Source: Atrina japonica (Eukaryota > Mollusca > Bivalvia > Pterioida > Pinnidae). From it: a stretch of 64,000 nt of DNA. The stretch is from positions 437,501-501,500 of the forward strand of contig BROG01000442.1 in the NCBI GenBank assembly GCA_030159075.1. The letters run 5' to 3'. The notes beneath the pieces are model-generated. The model was given only the letters and a program-made list of their open reading frames with translations, was not told the DNA's origin and made no database searches. Of this stretch, positions 38,827 to 51,196 are shown one piece after another (the first letter of the stretch is position 1; the number at the start of each line of letters is the position of its first letter). A program made the translations under genes and the position numbers.

Positions 38827-40112
38827 ATAACAACAAATAACAATTTCAAAATGCAAATATCTCTTCTAGTTTTATATCCCATAAACAAAAAAAACAAGCT
38901 TCGGATAAAACAGAAGGCTGCAACAGAGAGAGAGACAGAGACAGAGAGAGACAGATACCAAAATCTATAATAATGATAATAAAAATAATGATGATATAAT
39001 AGTAATATTTTTCCAATTATGATTTCAATACGACGACATCAACATTAATATCCCAAAAGAAAGAAGAAAATCTTATAATAATAAGTAATAGTTTAATATT
39101 TTACTGCAATTCAAGAAAGTTAATAGTATTTTTTATTAATTTTGTTTTGCATAATTTTAACTTCACTGAACATCTAAACAAAGTTTAAGGTCATACGTGT
39201 TGTGAAGCAGGCAGCATGTTTATCTGTTAACAATTCTATGTGCAAAGTGTCACGAAAAGATCATATATATGTACATAGTGTAATGTTAAATACATGTACC
39301 TCGTTTGTATTGATAAAAAGACACTTCGATGGCCAAGCTGTCTGATCTCATTTGTTCTCGCTTCAAGCGCGAGTCTCGGGGGCTCTTTATGCGATGAAAT
39401 TGGTCAGTTTGATTTCCGAAAAGCTGTTTGCCTTTCCGGGTATCCGTCATAGTAAGTGGATTTTCTTTCCCATTATAAAAACCTGGGTAATAGGGAGTAA
39501 CTGGTAAAAATGTTTAGTGTGGAAACCAGTCTTCCGCCCCCAGAAAAGCTTTATAGTAGTTTCTCTTAGGATAAAATTTCGAATGGCAGGAGAACAAATA
39601 CTCGTGCTACTCACTAGTGTTCTGTATCACTCAATGTAATAAACATGTTATTCAAAAACAATTGTCAAATACCCTTTATATGTTCGTTTAAAAAGTAACA
39701 ATATTTTGTAGAATTAACTTCTGTTGCCGCAAGAACACTGTGTAAATATGTCACGATGTGTTAGTGGAACACTCATGAAACCTCCCCATCAGTAACTCGG
39801 TATATTCTGAATGAAAACTGTGGAGATGGTTGCCCAGAATGAGAATAGACCGATTACCATGGGAGGGAAAGAAATATTAAATCATGAATGTGAAAACATT
39901 AGTTGGTTGTTTTTACTATAACTGAACAGTTCCGTGCCGTTTCTTCCTTACTACAAAACAAAGACGTGTCTGTCACAGCTTCTATGGTTACTTAGTAACG
40001 ACGAAAACAGAACAGTGAAACCGTTTCGAAAATTACTGTACCACACTAAATAACCGATAGTTTCCGAAGGAGTGAAGGCAGTGGTGTATAAGGTTAATGA
40101 TCCTCACCCGCT
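38827..40112. other. Non-coding DNA
   Basis: Low-complexity GAGA tract near 38,926-38,957. No gene recognised. Confidence 0.4.
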
Positions 40113-40179
40113 GTGAGGAATGTGCTTCGCAACATTCGATTTGTTTTCTTCAAATTACTGGTAATAGAAAGTTGTGATT

Positions 40180-40335
40180 TATCGAAAAATTACAACTGTA
40201 AACTATTTGTAGTATACGCTCAATATATTTTCTTTGTTTTTCAAACGTTTACGTATTCTCGATTTATCCTCAAATTTGAAACGGAAATGAGACTCCGCAG
40301 AATCATATATTGAACATCTCTGATTGGTCACCTGA
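40180..40335 (+). repeat. Interspersed repeat, inverted copy at 45,125
   Basis: GTATACGCTCAATATATTTTC, CGATTTATCCTCAAATTTGAAACGGAAAT and TGAACATCTCTGATTGGTCA match 45,125-45,260 in the opposite orientation. Confidence 0.6.
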
Positions 40336-42039
40336 TTCACAGGGCAGCTGATAACCCGAATAATCCAGTCGTTATATTTCGCTCACTTCGATCACTACAT
40401 TAAATGGAGGGACATTGACCGGAAGAGGGCGCTGTAATCATTCGAGTTAGACAGCTGAAGGATTTCTACTGCATAACGCGTTCAAGCCTACTGGTGGTAC
40501 TTTGAACGGAAGACAGCACTGTAATCATTCGAGCTAGCGATCACCATATTTGTAACAATCAGGTGGTTGCCGGAAATCACAACTGCGTATACTCTTGGGG
40601 TTTTTGCTTGCGATTTGTCCAATACAATTTGTATAGGCAGTGATGCGTATTTCAACACTTTGTCTTCAAGTCCAATGAAGGACTCTGCCCCTAAGAGGGC
40701 GCTATAATTATTCTGGTTACACAAAAATAAGCTTGGGTTCCAGCGGGACTCAACAGGATGTGAGGGACTTCATGATTTAAAGTGTGATGCTCTAACTACT
40801 CGGCCCCTATATGCGAAGAAAACGCAAACGAAAATATCTTTACCGATATGTAGGGCAAACACAACACATAATACAAATTCGGTAGTCCAAGATATACAGA
40901 CAAAGCCTGGTTGGATCCAGGATATCGAGTTAGAGGGAAGGAAGAGCATACATGTATAATTGTTTTCGACGAGCGTAGCGAGGGGCGAAAATTTTGGTAG
41001 GTCTAAACTGAAGGCTCTGGGAAGTTTTTTCCTGGATTTCTGACGTGATGTTAATATAAAATAAAATTTGTATGTGAAATAAGTGGGGGCGCCTTCTCTG
41101 GCCTCGGTTCCTACGCCTATAGATATAAGCCAATATTAAAGTTGGCAAAGTCAAGATTTTAATTTGAAAAGCCGACTTTGATTTTAGAAAAGCTACGAGA
41201 AAACTTTGCATTATACCCCGATATGCTCCCATACATTACAATCTGGGCATATTTGATTAAATGTCAAGGTGGACGATTTAAATGAAATACATTGACCGGT
41301 CTAGCAGCACCTGTTACGTTGACTTGAGACATATTACATCGATAAAACCACGATGGCAAAGCCAGGTATGTGTATTTACTATATCAATATTGGAATAAGA
41401 TTATATAAAAAGTTTCAATATATCTATTTTGAAAAAAAAAAAATAGCATCAATATGAGATAGATTCTAACCATGCGTTCGTATACCGAGTTAGGCCTTTC
41501 GTACCTATCAGTTTTAATTACATATGCAATGGTATTTTAATTTCATTCACATGAGAATAAAGATATATTCTCGCGATCGAGTGAGAATATATTAGCAAAT
41601 ATACATCTTATTTGATGACACAAAGTCTTAACGACAGACACTTTTCTCTGTCACACTGACGCCTCTGTTAGAGCCCAAAATGATATTTTAGGGTACTGCA
41701 AAAGACCCTGTATTTTATTTTATATGAATTACAAAAAAAATGTTTCTCTCTTAATTACTTGATAGATATAGGAAATGTGCACTTCGCAACATAGCGAAAT
41801 ACAAATCTTTGGTATAGAAAATTATGAATTCACTCCATTAAGTAATTGTATAGTTCAATATCCAAGATTACACATATATTAAGGGAAATTATGCTTGAAT
41901 AGTTACTTATTCAAAATAGCGCGGTTGGAGCACCCTGTGTTAAATCTAAGAGTAATACCAGCAATCTCTTACACACAATTCATATGTAGGTCAGAATATA
42001 GAATATCATCAATAGCTTGCACGTGCTTAAACTACTTTC
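40336..42039. other. Non-coding DNA with small repeat fragments
   Basis: Three scattered GAGGGCGCT(G/A)TAAT(C/T)ATTC words at 40,426, 40,512 and 40,695, and a short piece of SINE family B near 40,735-40,805 (GGTTCCAGCGGGACTC...CTCGGCCCC). No gene. Confidence 0.4.
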
Positions 42040-42041
42040 TA

Positions 42042-42784
42042 TGGTGGCTGATTTCTGCCAGTTCGTTATTTCGCGTTATCGCAGCAACATAACGATAATA
42101 ACCTTGTTTTCGCCCCGCTAAATGTCGTCTTTTCGCAGCGACATAAGGAAAAACTATCTCATAATTATGAAATAACGAAAAATGACGTCGCTATTTAGCG
42201 GGGCGAAATAATCCCCCCACGGTAATTATCGTCTTTTCGCTGCGACAGATCGCTAATTACCGTCTTATCGTCCCGCTAATTATCGTCTTTTCGCGGCGAC
42301 AACCCATTAATTATCGTCTTTTCGCCTTCCGGTATGGGTAGTCTACTCATGCGTTTTGTACAGTTTATAATTGTTTGCAGAACGCTCATCATATATAATG
42401 CACATTGTGGCTGATTGAAAAACCTATCACAATTGTGTCAAAGCAAAAGGATAAAACGTACCGCTGCAACAGCATGTGATATCCATACCGGAAGGCGAAG
42501 GAACGACAATTAGCGGGTTGTCGCTGAACGTGAATGATAAACACCCTTGATCGGAACTCTTCAGAAGGAGTGTAACATAATAAGTGTCTGAATAAATTAG
42601 TTTAGTTGTTGCTGCGAAAAAAAATAGCGGGGCGAAAAGACGATAATTAGCGGATTGTCGCTGCAAAAAGACAATAATTGGTTGTCGCTACTAAAAGACG
42701 ATTAACAGCGGGGCGAAAAGACGATAAGTATCGTTGTGTTGCTGCGATAAAGCGAAATAACGAAATAGCATAAATCAGCCACCA
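42042..42784. mobile_element. TIR element with TA duplication
   Basis: Left end TGGTGGCTGATTTCTGCC and right end ...GCATAAATCAGCCACCA are inverted repeats that continue inward for about 55 bp. TA flanks both sides (42,040-42,041 and 42,785-42,786), as in mariner-type insertions. Both arms carry repeats of AATTATCGTCTTTTCGC-like words. No transposase. A single-ended relative starts near 56,641. Confidence 0.7.
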
Positions 42785-42786
42785 TA

Positions 42787-43307
42787 ACTTTCTCTGGAGA
42801 ACATAGTCCACTATACAATGGCACGTGATTACAGGGTGTCAAAGTCGGGGAAAGTGCAACAGAGGATTAAAGTACACGTTACAACCGTTTGTTTATTTTA
42901 CAGTGGACGGATAAACAGAGAAATAGATAAAGAGATAATTTGTTTGTTTTTCACCCACGATTTAACATCCTTCTGTTACACGGTAGTTCTAAAGTATTGA
43001 TTATTGAGTTAAAAAATATCACCACAAAGATGTATTGGGGAAAACTTTTTTCAGACACCAGACCCATAGGAACGGCATTTATATTGGGGGATCTAGGGGC
43101 TACAGAAAAGAGCAGCATTGTTTTTTACTTATTGCAGACGACAAACAACTATTTGTGTGTAATAACAGTACAATTTGAACCATGCACTTTCAAATTAATC
43201 GGGGAAGGTTTATTATCATTTCATGATTGTTAAATACTTTCCTCATAAATACTCCTGACGTACGTTATAAAGCTCTAACGAAATTCATTTCCTAAAGTGC
43301 GTTTAAT
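42787..43307. other. Non-coding DNA
   Basis: Nothing recognised. Confidence 0.4.
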
Positions 43308-43722
43308 AGGGAACTTTCGAGTTAACCCGGATTACCGTTATGATTCTGCATTTGTTAGCACATTCTCAATTTTGTTCCTTATATGTTCTTCCGGTTTTCA
43401 TAATTACCTTCGCAGCGTATGTAAAGTAAATGGAAATATTTTTACTTTTTAGGACATTAAACCCAAGAGACTCTTAAAACATACAACAGTGGGTTATTTA
43501 GTTGAACGCATATTTACTGAAATGTATCAGGCAGAGAAAAATGTGCGGACAGACCGGGAATCGAACCCAGGACCTTACGAACATTTGCAGGGCGCTTTTA
43601 CCAATTGTGCTATGGGCACTGTCTATATATTATTGAAACCGGAAATAACACTGAGGAACATTTAACTGGCGATGATAAAAGCAGGATTATAACGGTAATC
43701 CCGGCTAACTCGAATGTTCCCT
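43308..43722. mobile_element. Small TIR element containing a tRNA-like sequence
   Basis: AGGGAACTTTCGAGTTAACC...GGATTACCGTTATGATTCTGC at the left is mirrored at 43,681-43,722 with a few mismatches. Inside, on the minus strand at about 43,543-43,620, is a tRNA-like module with A box TAGCACAATTGG and B box GGTTCGATTCC. No clear target duplication. Confidence 0.6.
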
Positions 43723-43749
43723 GTTGATCTAAAATTTAACGAGGGAAAG

Positions 43750-43885
43750 TTTGCCAGTTTTCTTGCGGAAGGTCGGTGGTCTTTACCCGGGTAACCGGGG
43801 TTTCTCCTCCACCAATAAAAACTGGACGCCATCATATGACTGAAAGATTGTTGAGTATGGCGTAAAACAAAAAATCAAATCAAAT
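43750..43885 (+). repeat. SINE family B, 3' part
   Basis: TTGCCAGTTTTCTTGCGGAAGGTCGG through AAAAACTGGACGCCATCATATG and TTGTTGAGTATGGCGTAAAACAAAA. This is the conserved 3' core of a second SINE family, in plus orientation. Confidence 0.7.
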
Positions 43886-44489
43886 CAAAAGAAAATTAAC
43901 GCTGTTTGAACATTTTTTAAAAATGCATATATTTTTTTTTCAAAACGGGTTGTTACAACTTGAAATGGACCCATGTCTGACTTTCGCCTCTTGTTCAAAT
44001 GTATTTTAAAGTTGAACGTCATGCTGCAAACGGCGCTTAATCACAGAGACTTGTGTTAAAGTTTGAAGTATAAATACAGCAACTTGAAATACATATAGGC
44101 CGAAATCTAGTACTTCATGACGTGTAATTCCCCGTGCACCATACCATCGTAGTCATTTTAAGAATGTAGTGGATTTGAACAAACAGGGGAACTAAGTATA
44201 ACTTATGGTAAAATTCGTAGGATGATTTCTACTCTTTTGTAATATTTTCATTCCGACAATCGAATTGATATTTGTTATAAAAATACCTGTACGCCATACT
44301 AGGCGTTTTATTTATATCTTTATATCTTGTTTATCGTAACCTAATTGATGTGCATGTTGCGTTACCTTGACCAAGTTCTCTAAACAGAATGTCAAGCCAT
44401 TTACCTTTCTTATGTTTTTTAAGTTCAGTCTAGGTTACAATGACTAGACATAATAAAGCCTTTTTGATACGGATGTTTGTCAGAGACGT
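43886..44489. other. Non-coding DNA
   Basis: Nothing recognised. Confidence 0.4.
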
Positions 44490-47140
44490 ACGGAAGCCCA
44501 TTGCATGATGCCAAATGTAATTTGTTAAAAAAAAATATTGCGTTATATACGCAATACTTTTGCGAATATATGCAATAAATATTGCAAATATACTTAATAC
44601 TTCATTTTTGTTAATTTCTATTTTTAGACTAAAATGTGTACGCGTGGACTTGCTGTTTTGCATTGATCTTGTACATCCTGTCAATATTTTCCCACTTAGA
44701 TGGAGATGTTGCATGCCAAAATCACATTAAGGGAATAAACCTAGTTTTTTTCTTGTCACAGTTCAACTTAGTTTTTCCATATTAAATGGAAAAAAAAACT
44801 AGATTTAACTGCATTAAAATCACAAAAATGAGTTAAACCTAGTTTTGCTCGAGAAAAACCTAGTTTAAGTTAGATGAGTAGGTTTAAATGTACCACAATC
44901 ACATTAATGAGAATCAATATGATTTTGGTGCAGTTAATTTTTTTTTTTTTTTCTAAGTTAAACCTAGCTTATCTCTAATTAATGTGGGTTATGAGAAAAA
45001 CTGGGATTAACTGAAGAAAAACCAGGTTTGACTTACAAAAACTAGGTTCATCACAAGTAAAACTAGATTTAACTCATTGTGACTTGTAACCTAGTTTTTA
45101 ACCAGTTAAACCTAGTCCCTCCAATGGGCGTGACCAATCAGAGACGTTCAATATATGATCCGACAGAGTCTAGATTTCCGTTTCAAAATTGAGTATAAAT
45201 CGAGGATAAATGAATGTTCGAAAAAAAAACAAAGAAAATATATTTACCGTATACTGCAAATGACGTAAAATTTTAAACAGGATGGATTGAACGCAGTTTT
45301 GTTCCGGTAAGCCATTCGTCTTCCCCTCTTCATTAACCACATCGAAGACTACATGAGCCACATTTCCGATCCGATTGTCTCTCCAACTTTCTTCATTCTG
45401 ATTGAATGAGACCCTTGAAAAGGGACGGGGTTTCACATGATGACGTCGTTTTTATGATGAAGAGCAAATCTTAACCACATGGCTGTATTTCTTTGGAAAA
45501 CACACTGTAGATGAAGAATTTGAATTCAAATATTGTTTTAGAACAATTTTTTTCAGTTATGTGGTTGAGGCCAGTTTTTAAGGGTGGGGGAAAAACCCGG
45601 TTTCAATGAACAAGGAAAGAGACCATCGACATCCGGCAGGTAAACTGGCAAACTTTCTCACAAAAATCAGCTTTAGGTTCCAGCGGGACTCGAACCTGCG
45701 CTGACTAAGGAATGAGACTTCATGATTCATGGCGCCAAGCTCTAACCACAGATGATGAAAAGATGGGAAAACTAAAGGCGGTGTTATTGATCCGTCGAAA
45801 ATATGTTACATGTTCTTTCAGATTTGTTTACCCGTAGAATTAAAAATGGGCTACGATGGTCCAAACCGAAAGAGGAAGTTTGAATAATATAAATAGATTT
45901 TTCAAGTTTTCACCAATTGTAACGGGAATGTGAGGAATTAAAGTGAAAATCGTAGACTATTTGAAAAAACTGTAAATTACTAAATTATCAAGATAATATT
46001 CTAAGTTTAAAGGGTGTTGGTACGATACAACACACAGGTTTATACATACACACAAAAGATAAATATCAGTTGAAATTATCTGATATGTAGAAATAATCAT
46101 CTGGTAAGTCACCCGACAAGTCAACAAGATTATCTTACAGGTCAATATTATAATTCCATAGATTGGCAAAATTATCGGACAAGTCGGCATGTTTAATGGG
46201 AAAAATATTACGCCAAAATCACATAAATGAGTTATACCGAGTTTTTCTCAGTAAAAACTAGGTTTTTTTTAGTTAAAACTTTGTTTTTCTCCAGTTAATG
46301 TGGGTTACGTGTTGAACCTAGGTTTTCTAAGTTAATCTTAATTTTTATCGTAACCACATTGTCTGGAAGACATCTAGGTTTAACCGAGAAATCTCTGATA
46401 AACTGCGCCTAAACGACATAAATACTTATTAAACTTAGTTTTACTCTGTTAAACCTATTTTTTTTTCAGTTAACATGGGTTGCTGAGAAAAACTAGGTTT
46501 AACAGGAAAAAAACTAGGTCACACGTCACAATGAGTTTTGCTTGTGATGAACCTAATTTTTCTTAATTAAACCTTGTTTTCTCCAGTTAATCCTAGTTTT
46601 TCCTCATAACCGGCATTAAAGAAAAAAACGAGGTTTAACCGAGAAACACCAAGATTAATTGCACTGAAATCTTATGATACTCATTAATGTAATTTTGGCA
46701 CAATTGAACCTATTTTTCTCATTTAAACTAGGGATTTCTCGAGAAAAACTAGGTTTAATCCATTTTTTGTGATATTGGTGCAGTTGAAACTAGTTTTTCT
46801 CCGTGGGTTACTAAGAAAAACTAAGTTGAACTGTGACAAGAAAAAAAAACAAGGTTTAACCCTTAATGTGATTTTGGCACGCCACATCTCCCTCTAAGTG
46901 GGAAAATATTAACAGGATGTACAATAGCAATACAAAACAACAAGTTCACGTACCCCTTTTAGTCTAAAATAGAAAGTAACAAAATTGAAGTATTGTGTAT
47001 ATTCGCAAAAGTATTGCGTATATTCACAATATTTATTTGAATTATAATCGCAATGGTATCGCGTATATTTGCAAAAGTATTGCGTATATACGCAATATTT
47101 TATTTTTTACATATTTCATTTGGCACCAATGGGCTTCCGT
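44490..47140. mobile_element. 2.65-kb inverted-repeat element with AAACCTAGTTTTT arrays
   Basis: ACGGAAGCCCATTG...GCCAAATG at the left is mirrored by CATTTGGCACCAATGGGCTTCCGT at the right, and the arms stay complementary inward for about 300 bp (TATTGCGTATATACGCAATA, GACTAAAA, TCCCACTTAGA, CCAAAATCACATTAA). Inside are dozens of degenerate AAACCTAGTTTTTCTC words in both orientations. A SINE B copy (about 45,530-45,760) and the 45,125 repeat are nested in it. A small related piece lies at 61,140-61,370. Confidence 0.65.
45530..45762 (-). repeat. SINE family B copy
   Basis: Minus orientation: the core (GTAAACTGGCAAACTTTCTC) and the tRNA-derived head with GGTTCCAGCGGGACTCGAACC. Nested in the 44,490-47,140 element. 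Confidence 0.65.
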
Positions 47141-47550
47141 GGAGATACTCTTCTCAGGAGAATCTTAATACATCCACTTCAAAATGTTGAGAAATGTAAA
47201 ATTAATTAACAACTTCGGTTTTTCATACAGTGAAACACTCGTCTATATTACATTTGTAAGAATTTACGCCACTGAATTCCTACGGTTACTGACACATACA
47301 TTACGACTTTGAAGGTACATGCGCATTCCATACACACGAGATGTACTAGGGGGTAGTGTTATGATAGTTTCATAGGATATATTTCATCATTTTACAAAGT
47401 TAAAACTATACAAGTAATGTAAATTATGTATCGCGCGCGGTTTAGATAGCTGTGATATCAATAGACAGCTCGTTAGGGAACCCGTTTTTACAAAATAAAT
47501 ATGTTTATCGCCCACTGATCAGATAACCATTCCTGCTGCTATTTGAATTT
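47141..47550. other. Non-coding DNA
   Basis: Nothing recognised. Confidence 0.4.
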
Positions 47551-47775
47551 TAACTGTTGTTTTATGCCACACTCAACAATTTGTTCAGTTATATGGTGGT
47601 GGTCAGTTTTAATGGTGGAGAAGGGAACCACATAACAATGTACCCGGGAAGAGACCACTGGCCTTCCACAAGTAAATTGGCCAATTTCTCACAGCGGGAC
47701 TCGAACCTGCGCAGAAGTGAACGACTTCATGATTGAAAGCTCACTGCCTTAACGGCTCGGTCACAGAGACCCTTT
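47551..47775 (-). repeat. SINE family B, near full length
   Basis: Minus orientation: GTTTTATGCCACACTCAACAAT core, AAATTGGCCAATTTCTCACA, then tRNA-like head CAGCGGGACTCGAACCTGCG...CTTAACGGCTCGGTCACA. Confidence 0.7.
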
Positions 47776-48804
47776 TATCAAGACAAAAGCAGAGATGTAT
47801 TAAATTCCATCATTGATTGATTATGTACAATAAATTAAAATGTAAATAAAGTGACATTAAAATCTATGACTATTTAGTTTCTAGGGAGTAAATGATCATG
47901 AGTAAACTTTTCTATACGCTCTTAGTGTTTATTTGCCATTGTTTTTGACGTATTTTAAAAGTTCTATACCAGTTCATTAGTTAATTAATGTCGGGGAACA
48001 CCCAGCGTACAGATCTAATTATAAACTTTTAAAGTGATATGAGCTGTCGTAGTAGCTGGAAATTTTTACATGCCCATTTTATGTAATATTTTATCTCATA
48101 CCACTTTATCTTTAGAAAATACACATACTTTTCAAATTGGAGCTCAACTGATGAAGTCTAATTGACAGAAACGATATCGTCTTGAGCAATATAACTTTGG
48201 TATTATGTTTATAATATATATATATATTCCAAAGAGACCATCTGGTGGTTAGAATAACAAATGCATGTGTAAAATTGCATAATCTGATTTACACTGTAAA
48301 GTATGGACTTTGTTTCCTTAAACCGCGGATGAACTTTGTCTTGAAAATACTTTAAAGCGATATAAGCTGTCACAATGATTATTTTTGTCCTTTTATATAT
48401 ACTCGAGAATATGATAAAATGTGTGTTCAAATACATTATCAAACAAATGATCTTCTTTTCCAATCTTCTTCTATTTGTTTTCCCATACCTTGAAAAATTC
48501 AGCTGTATTTTCGTATGCATTGACCTTTCACATAAACTATTTCGCCATATCAAATGTACTTCGTAATTCGGTCAGGGGATCTCGGTCCTTAACACTCTCG
48601 GACAATGTTAAACGGTCAGCCGATTTTTATGCGTTTTATATTTACTTTTAACACACAGGACGTGATTTTATTGGAAAGTGCATGTAATATGTAAACTATA
48701 TGTTTTTCAGCGCTATTTTATATACATGAAGAAAATCGGATGAATATATGAATAAATATGTCAGGTCAGTAAAAAAAGTCTTTTCGATCATTAATGTTAC
48801 CCTG
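47776..48804. other. Non-coding DNA
   Basis: Nothing recognised. Confidence 0.4.
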
Positions 48805-49275
48805 AATGCTGACATTGACAAAATTAAAACAATATAACTGTGAAAAGTATGCACACCTCATGTTTTACAATCGTGCAGCCATGTCCATTGGAGTTGGGCA
48901 GTTCATGAACATATATGTAAAGATTGATAAAGCCGAGAATGCGATAGGACGAGATAAAAATGGGTCGATCGAGGTCACCCGATATACCCGGCACGTGGAT
49001 AATTTCAGAAACGAAAGTTTTTAAAACCACGAACAAGACCAACTTTGCCTGATTTAGGCATGAAATGATGATGTACGAAAATAAACGCAGAGTAATACGA
49101 ATAGAATGTATATTAACTGCAAATAGCACGTGTTTATTGAACACTCGGTAATCTTCGTTAAAATTTACCGAAAGTTAATTTGCAATGCTCAAAGTAATGA
49201 CGGAAAACAATAACTGATATTACGGGTTACGTTTGGCAAGATTGTTGCAATTATACATATGCATTTGTTATTCTA
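48805..49275 (+). repeat. Old interspersed repeat, copy 2
   Basis: See 13,636-14,170. The strand and order of matching words are the same. Confidence 0.65.
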
Positions 49276-49519
49276 ACCATCAGTTGGTCTTTTGGGGATA
49301 TACATGAGATAAAATATTACGTGATATGGGTATCTTAAAATTTTCACCTACGGCAGATCATATCGCTGTAACTATCAATTTGATGTTCCACCCAAACAAT
49401 ACAACAAAGGCTGTTGAAATACTTTACAGTTCCAGAATAAATGTGCAATAAATCTTCCGGTTTTAATTTACATTAAATACATTTAGAATAATTAATAATC
49501 ATGTTTATTTACATCATCA

Positions 49520-49780
49520 TCGGTAATTATTGTCAGATTCACAGAAGATGGCGGGGGGTGGGTGGTGAGTAACCTTTTGATTATCTTACGGATGGTTCTA
49601 TTCACTTTTCGGTTATGGCAAGCTGCATGGGGAAAACATTTATTTCTCGCTGGATACTATTGTCCGATTCGCATATTAAGAAGGCGGGGTGGAGTAACCT
49701 TTTGATTATCATATGTATGATTCTACTCTCTTCTCGGTTATGGCAAGCTGCACGGAAAAAAACCGTTTTATTCATCACTG
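49520..49780 (+). repeat. Tandem pair of a ~140-bp repeat
   Basis: AGTAACCTTTTGATTATC, GATTCTACTC and TCTCGGTTATGGCAAGCTGCA-like words occur at 49,567-49,630 and again at 49,693-49,755, and in reverse at 61,880-61,985. Confidence 0.6.
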
Positions 49781-49903
49781 GAAACTCGTAGACATTGTGA
49801 CATATAGGAATTATTTCACCAGCATGTGTAATTTCAATGTTGTTATGCTCTATTACCTAAAATTTAAACTCGCCGAGATCATGAAAGGGTTCACGAGACT
49901 CCA

Positions 49904-50186
49904 CGAGCCAGCCTTGCTCAGTCGGTAGCGCGCTCGACTCTTGATCGTGAGGTCTCGAGTTCGAGTCCAGCCGGCGGCAAGTCGGTTTTCTGTCCTTCGG
50001 ACTGAGACAGTAAAAATCGAGGTCCCGTGTCACAGTAGATGTCGGCACGTTCAAAAACTCTCACTGCTCAATGGCCGTAAGTGCCGAGCATAGGCCAAAA
50101 TTTGAAGCCCTTCACCGGCATTTGGTGACGTCTCCATATGAGTGAAAGATTCTTGAGTGGGTCGTTAAACAACAATAAACAAACAA
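49904..50186 (+). repeat. SINE family A, full length
   Basis: tRNA-like head with A box TTGCTCAGTCGG and B box GAGTTCGAGTCC, core and AACAAACAAAC tail. An 11-bp duplication ACGAGACTCCA flanks it (49,893-49,903 and 50,187-50,197). Confidence 0.88.
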
Positions 50187-50197
50187 ACGAGACTCCA

Positions 50198-51060
50198 TCC
50201 CGCTAGGTTATATGAATTTTACTATATCTTATATATGGTGAGTGACAAGTAAGAACGATTACTCTAGTCAGTGTAATTTTAATGTTATGCTTCATTACCT
50301 AAAATTTGAACTCGTCCAGGTCAAGAAAGGGTTCATAAGAATCCACCCTGCCAGGTGTTTTGGATTTTACTGAAGTATGTAATGAAGTTTTCTATATTGG
50401 CGCCATTGTTATTTGTATTAAGAAGCGACTTTAGACGGTAGTTTGTGATGTTTGTATCATTCTGTAGTGTCTGTCAAGACAAATTAGATCTTTGCAATTT
50501 CCGTACATACCGCTTGAATTTGACCGTCGGCATGGTGAAAAACGCAGGGTCGTAACTACCTATGAGGCAGATGAGGGAATTGCCTCCTCTGATTTTTTTT
50601 ATAAATAATGTCATGGAAAAGTTTGGAAACAGTGTTTTTTTTTATCACTAAATGTTCCATTTTCTCCATGGTTGGCTTCGCCCCCCTTGCAGCCCAATTA
50701 GGTGGCCCCCAACCCCTCCCTAATATTTACTGTGTGGAATGCTATGTGGATGGGTGATAAGTATCACTGTTTATTTTTAAATTCTCTATATTTCTTTAAA
50801 ATCAGAAATTGTGTTGATGATGGCGAGAAAGGTCACGGTCACGGTAAGACATCTAAATGTTTACTGATTTCTTTGATTTTTTGGTGTAATTGTCATAAAA
50901 TCATGAAAATTTATAATTGTCTACACACTGCCCCTGGGTAGTCATGGTGACATAAATCGCTATTTTATGTAAAATGATTGTAAGTCGCAAGTGTAGCTCT
51001 TGGATCAATACCGGTCACTGAATATTATTGAAAATGGCTTTGTAAATCAAACGTTTATAG
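50198..51060. other. Non-coding DNA
   Basis: Bases 50,271-50,350 repeat 49,826-49,912 with changes. No gene. Confidence 0.4.
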
Positions 51061-51065
51061 AGAAT

Positions 51066-51196
51066 TGATTTTTTGTTTTACGCCATATTCAACAATCTTT
51101 CAGTCATATGATTGCGTCCAGTTTTTATTGGTGGGAGAGAAACCCCGGTTACCCAGTTAAAGACCGCCGACCTTCCGCAAGTAAACTGGCAAAAAT
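51066..51196 (-). repeat. SINE family B, 3' part
   Basis: GTTTTACGCCATATTCAACAATC to CCTTCCGCAAGTAAACTGGCAAA. It interrupts the 3' side of the adjacent LINE. Confidence 0.7.

Noticed and set aside
42818..43233. Small protein genes
   Set aside because: Short frames between transposon ends without motifs, homologues or splice context.
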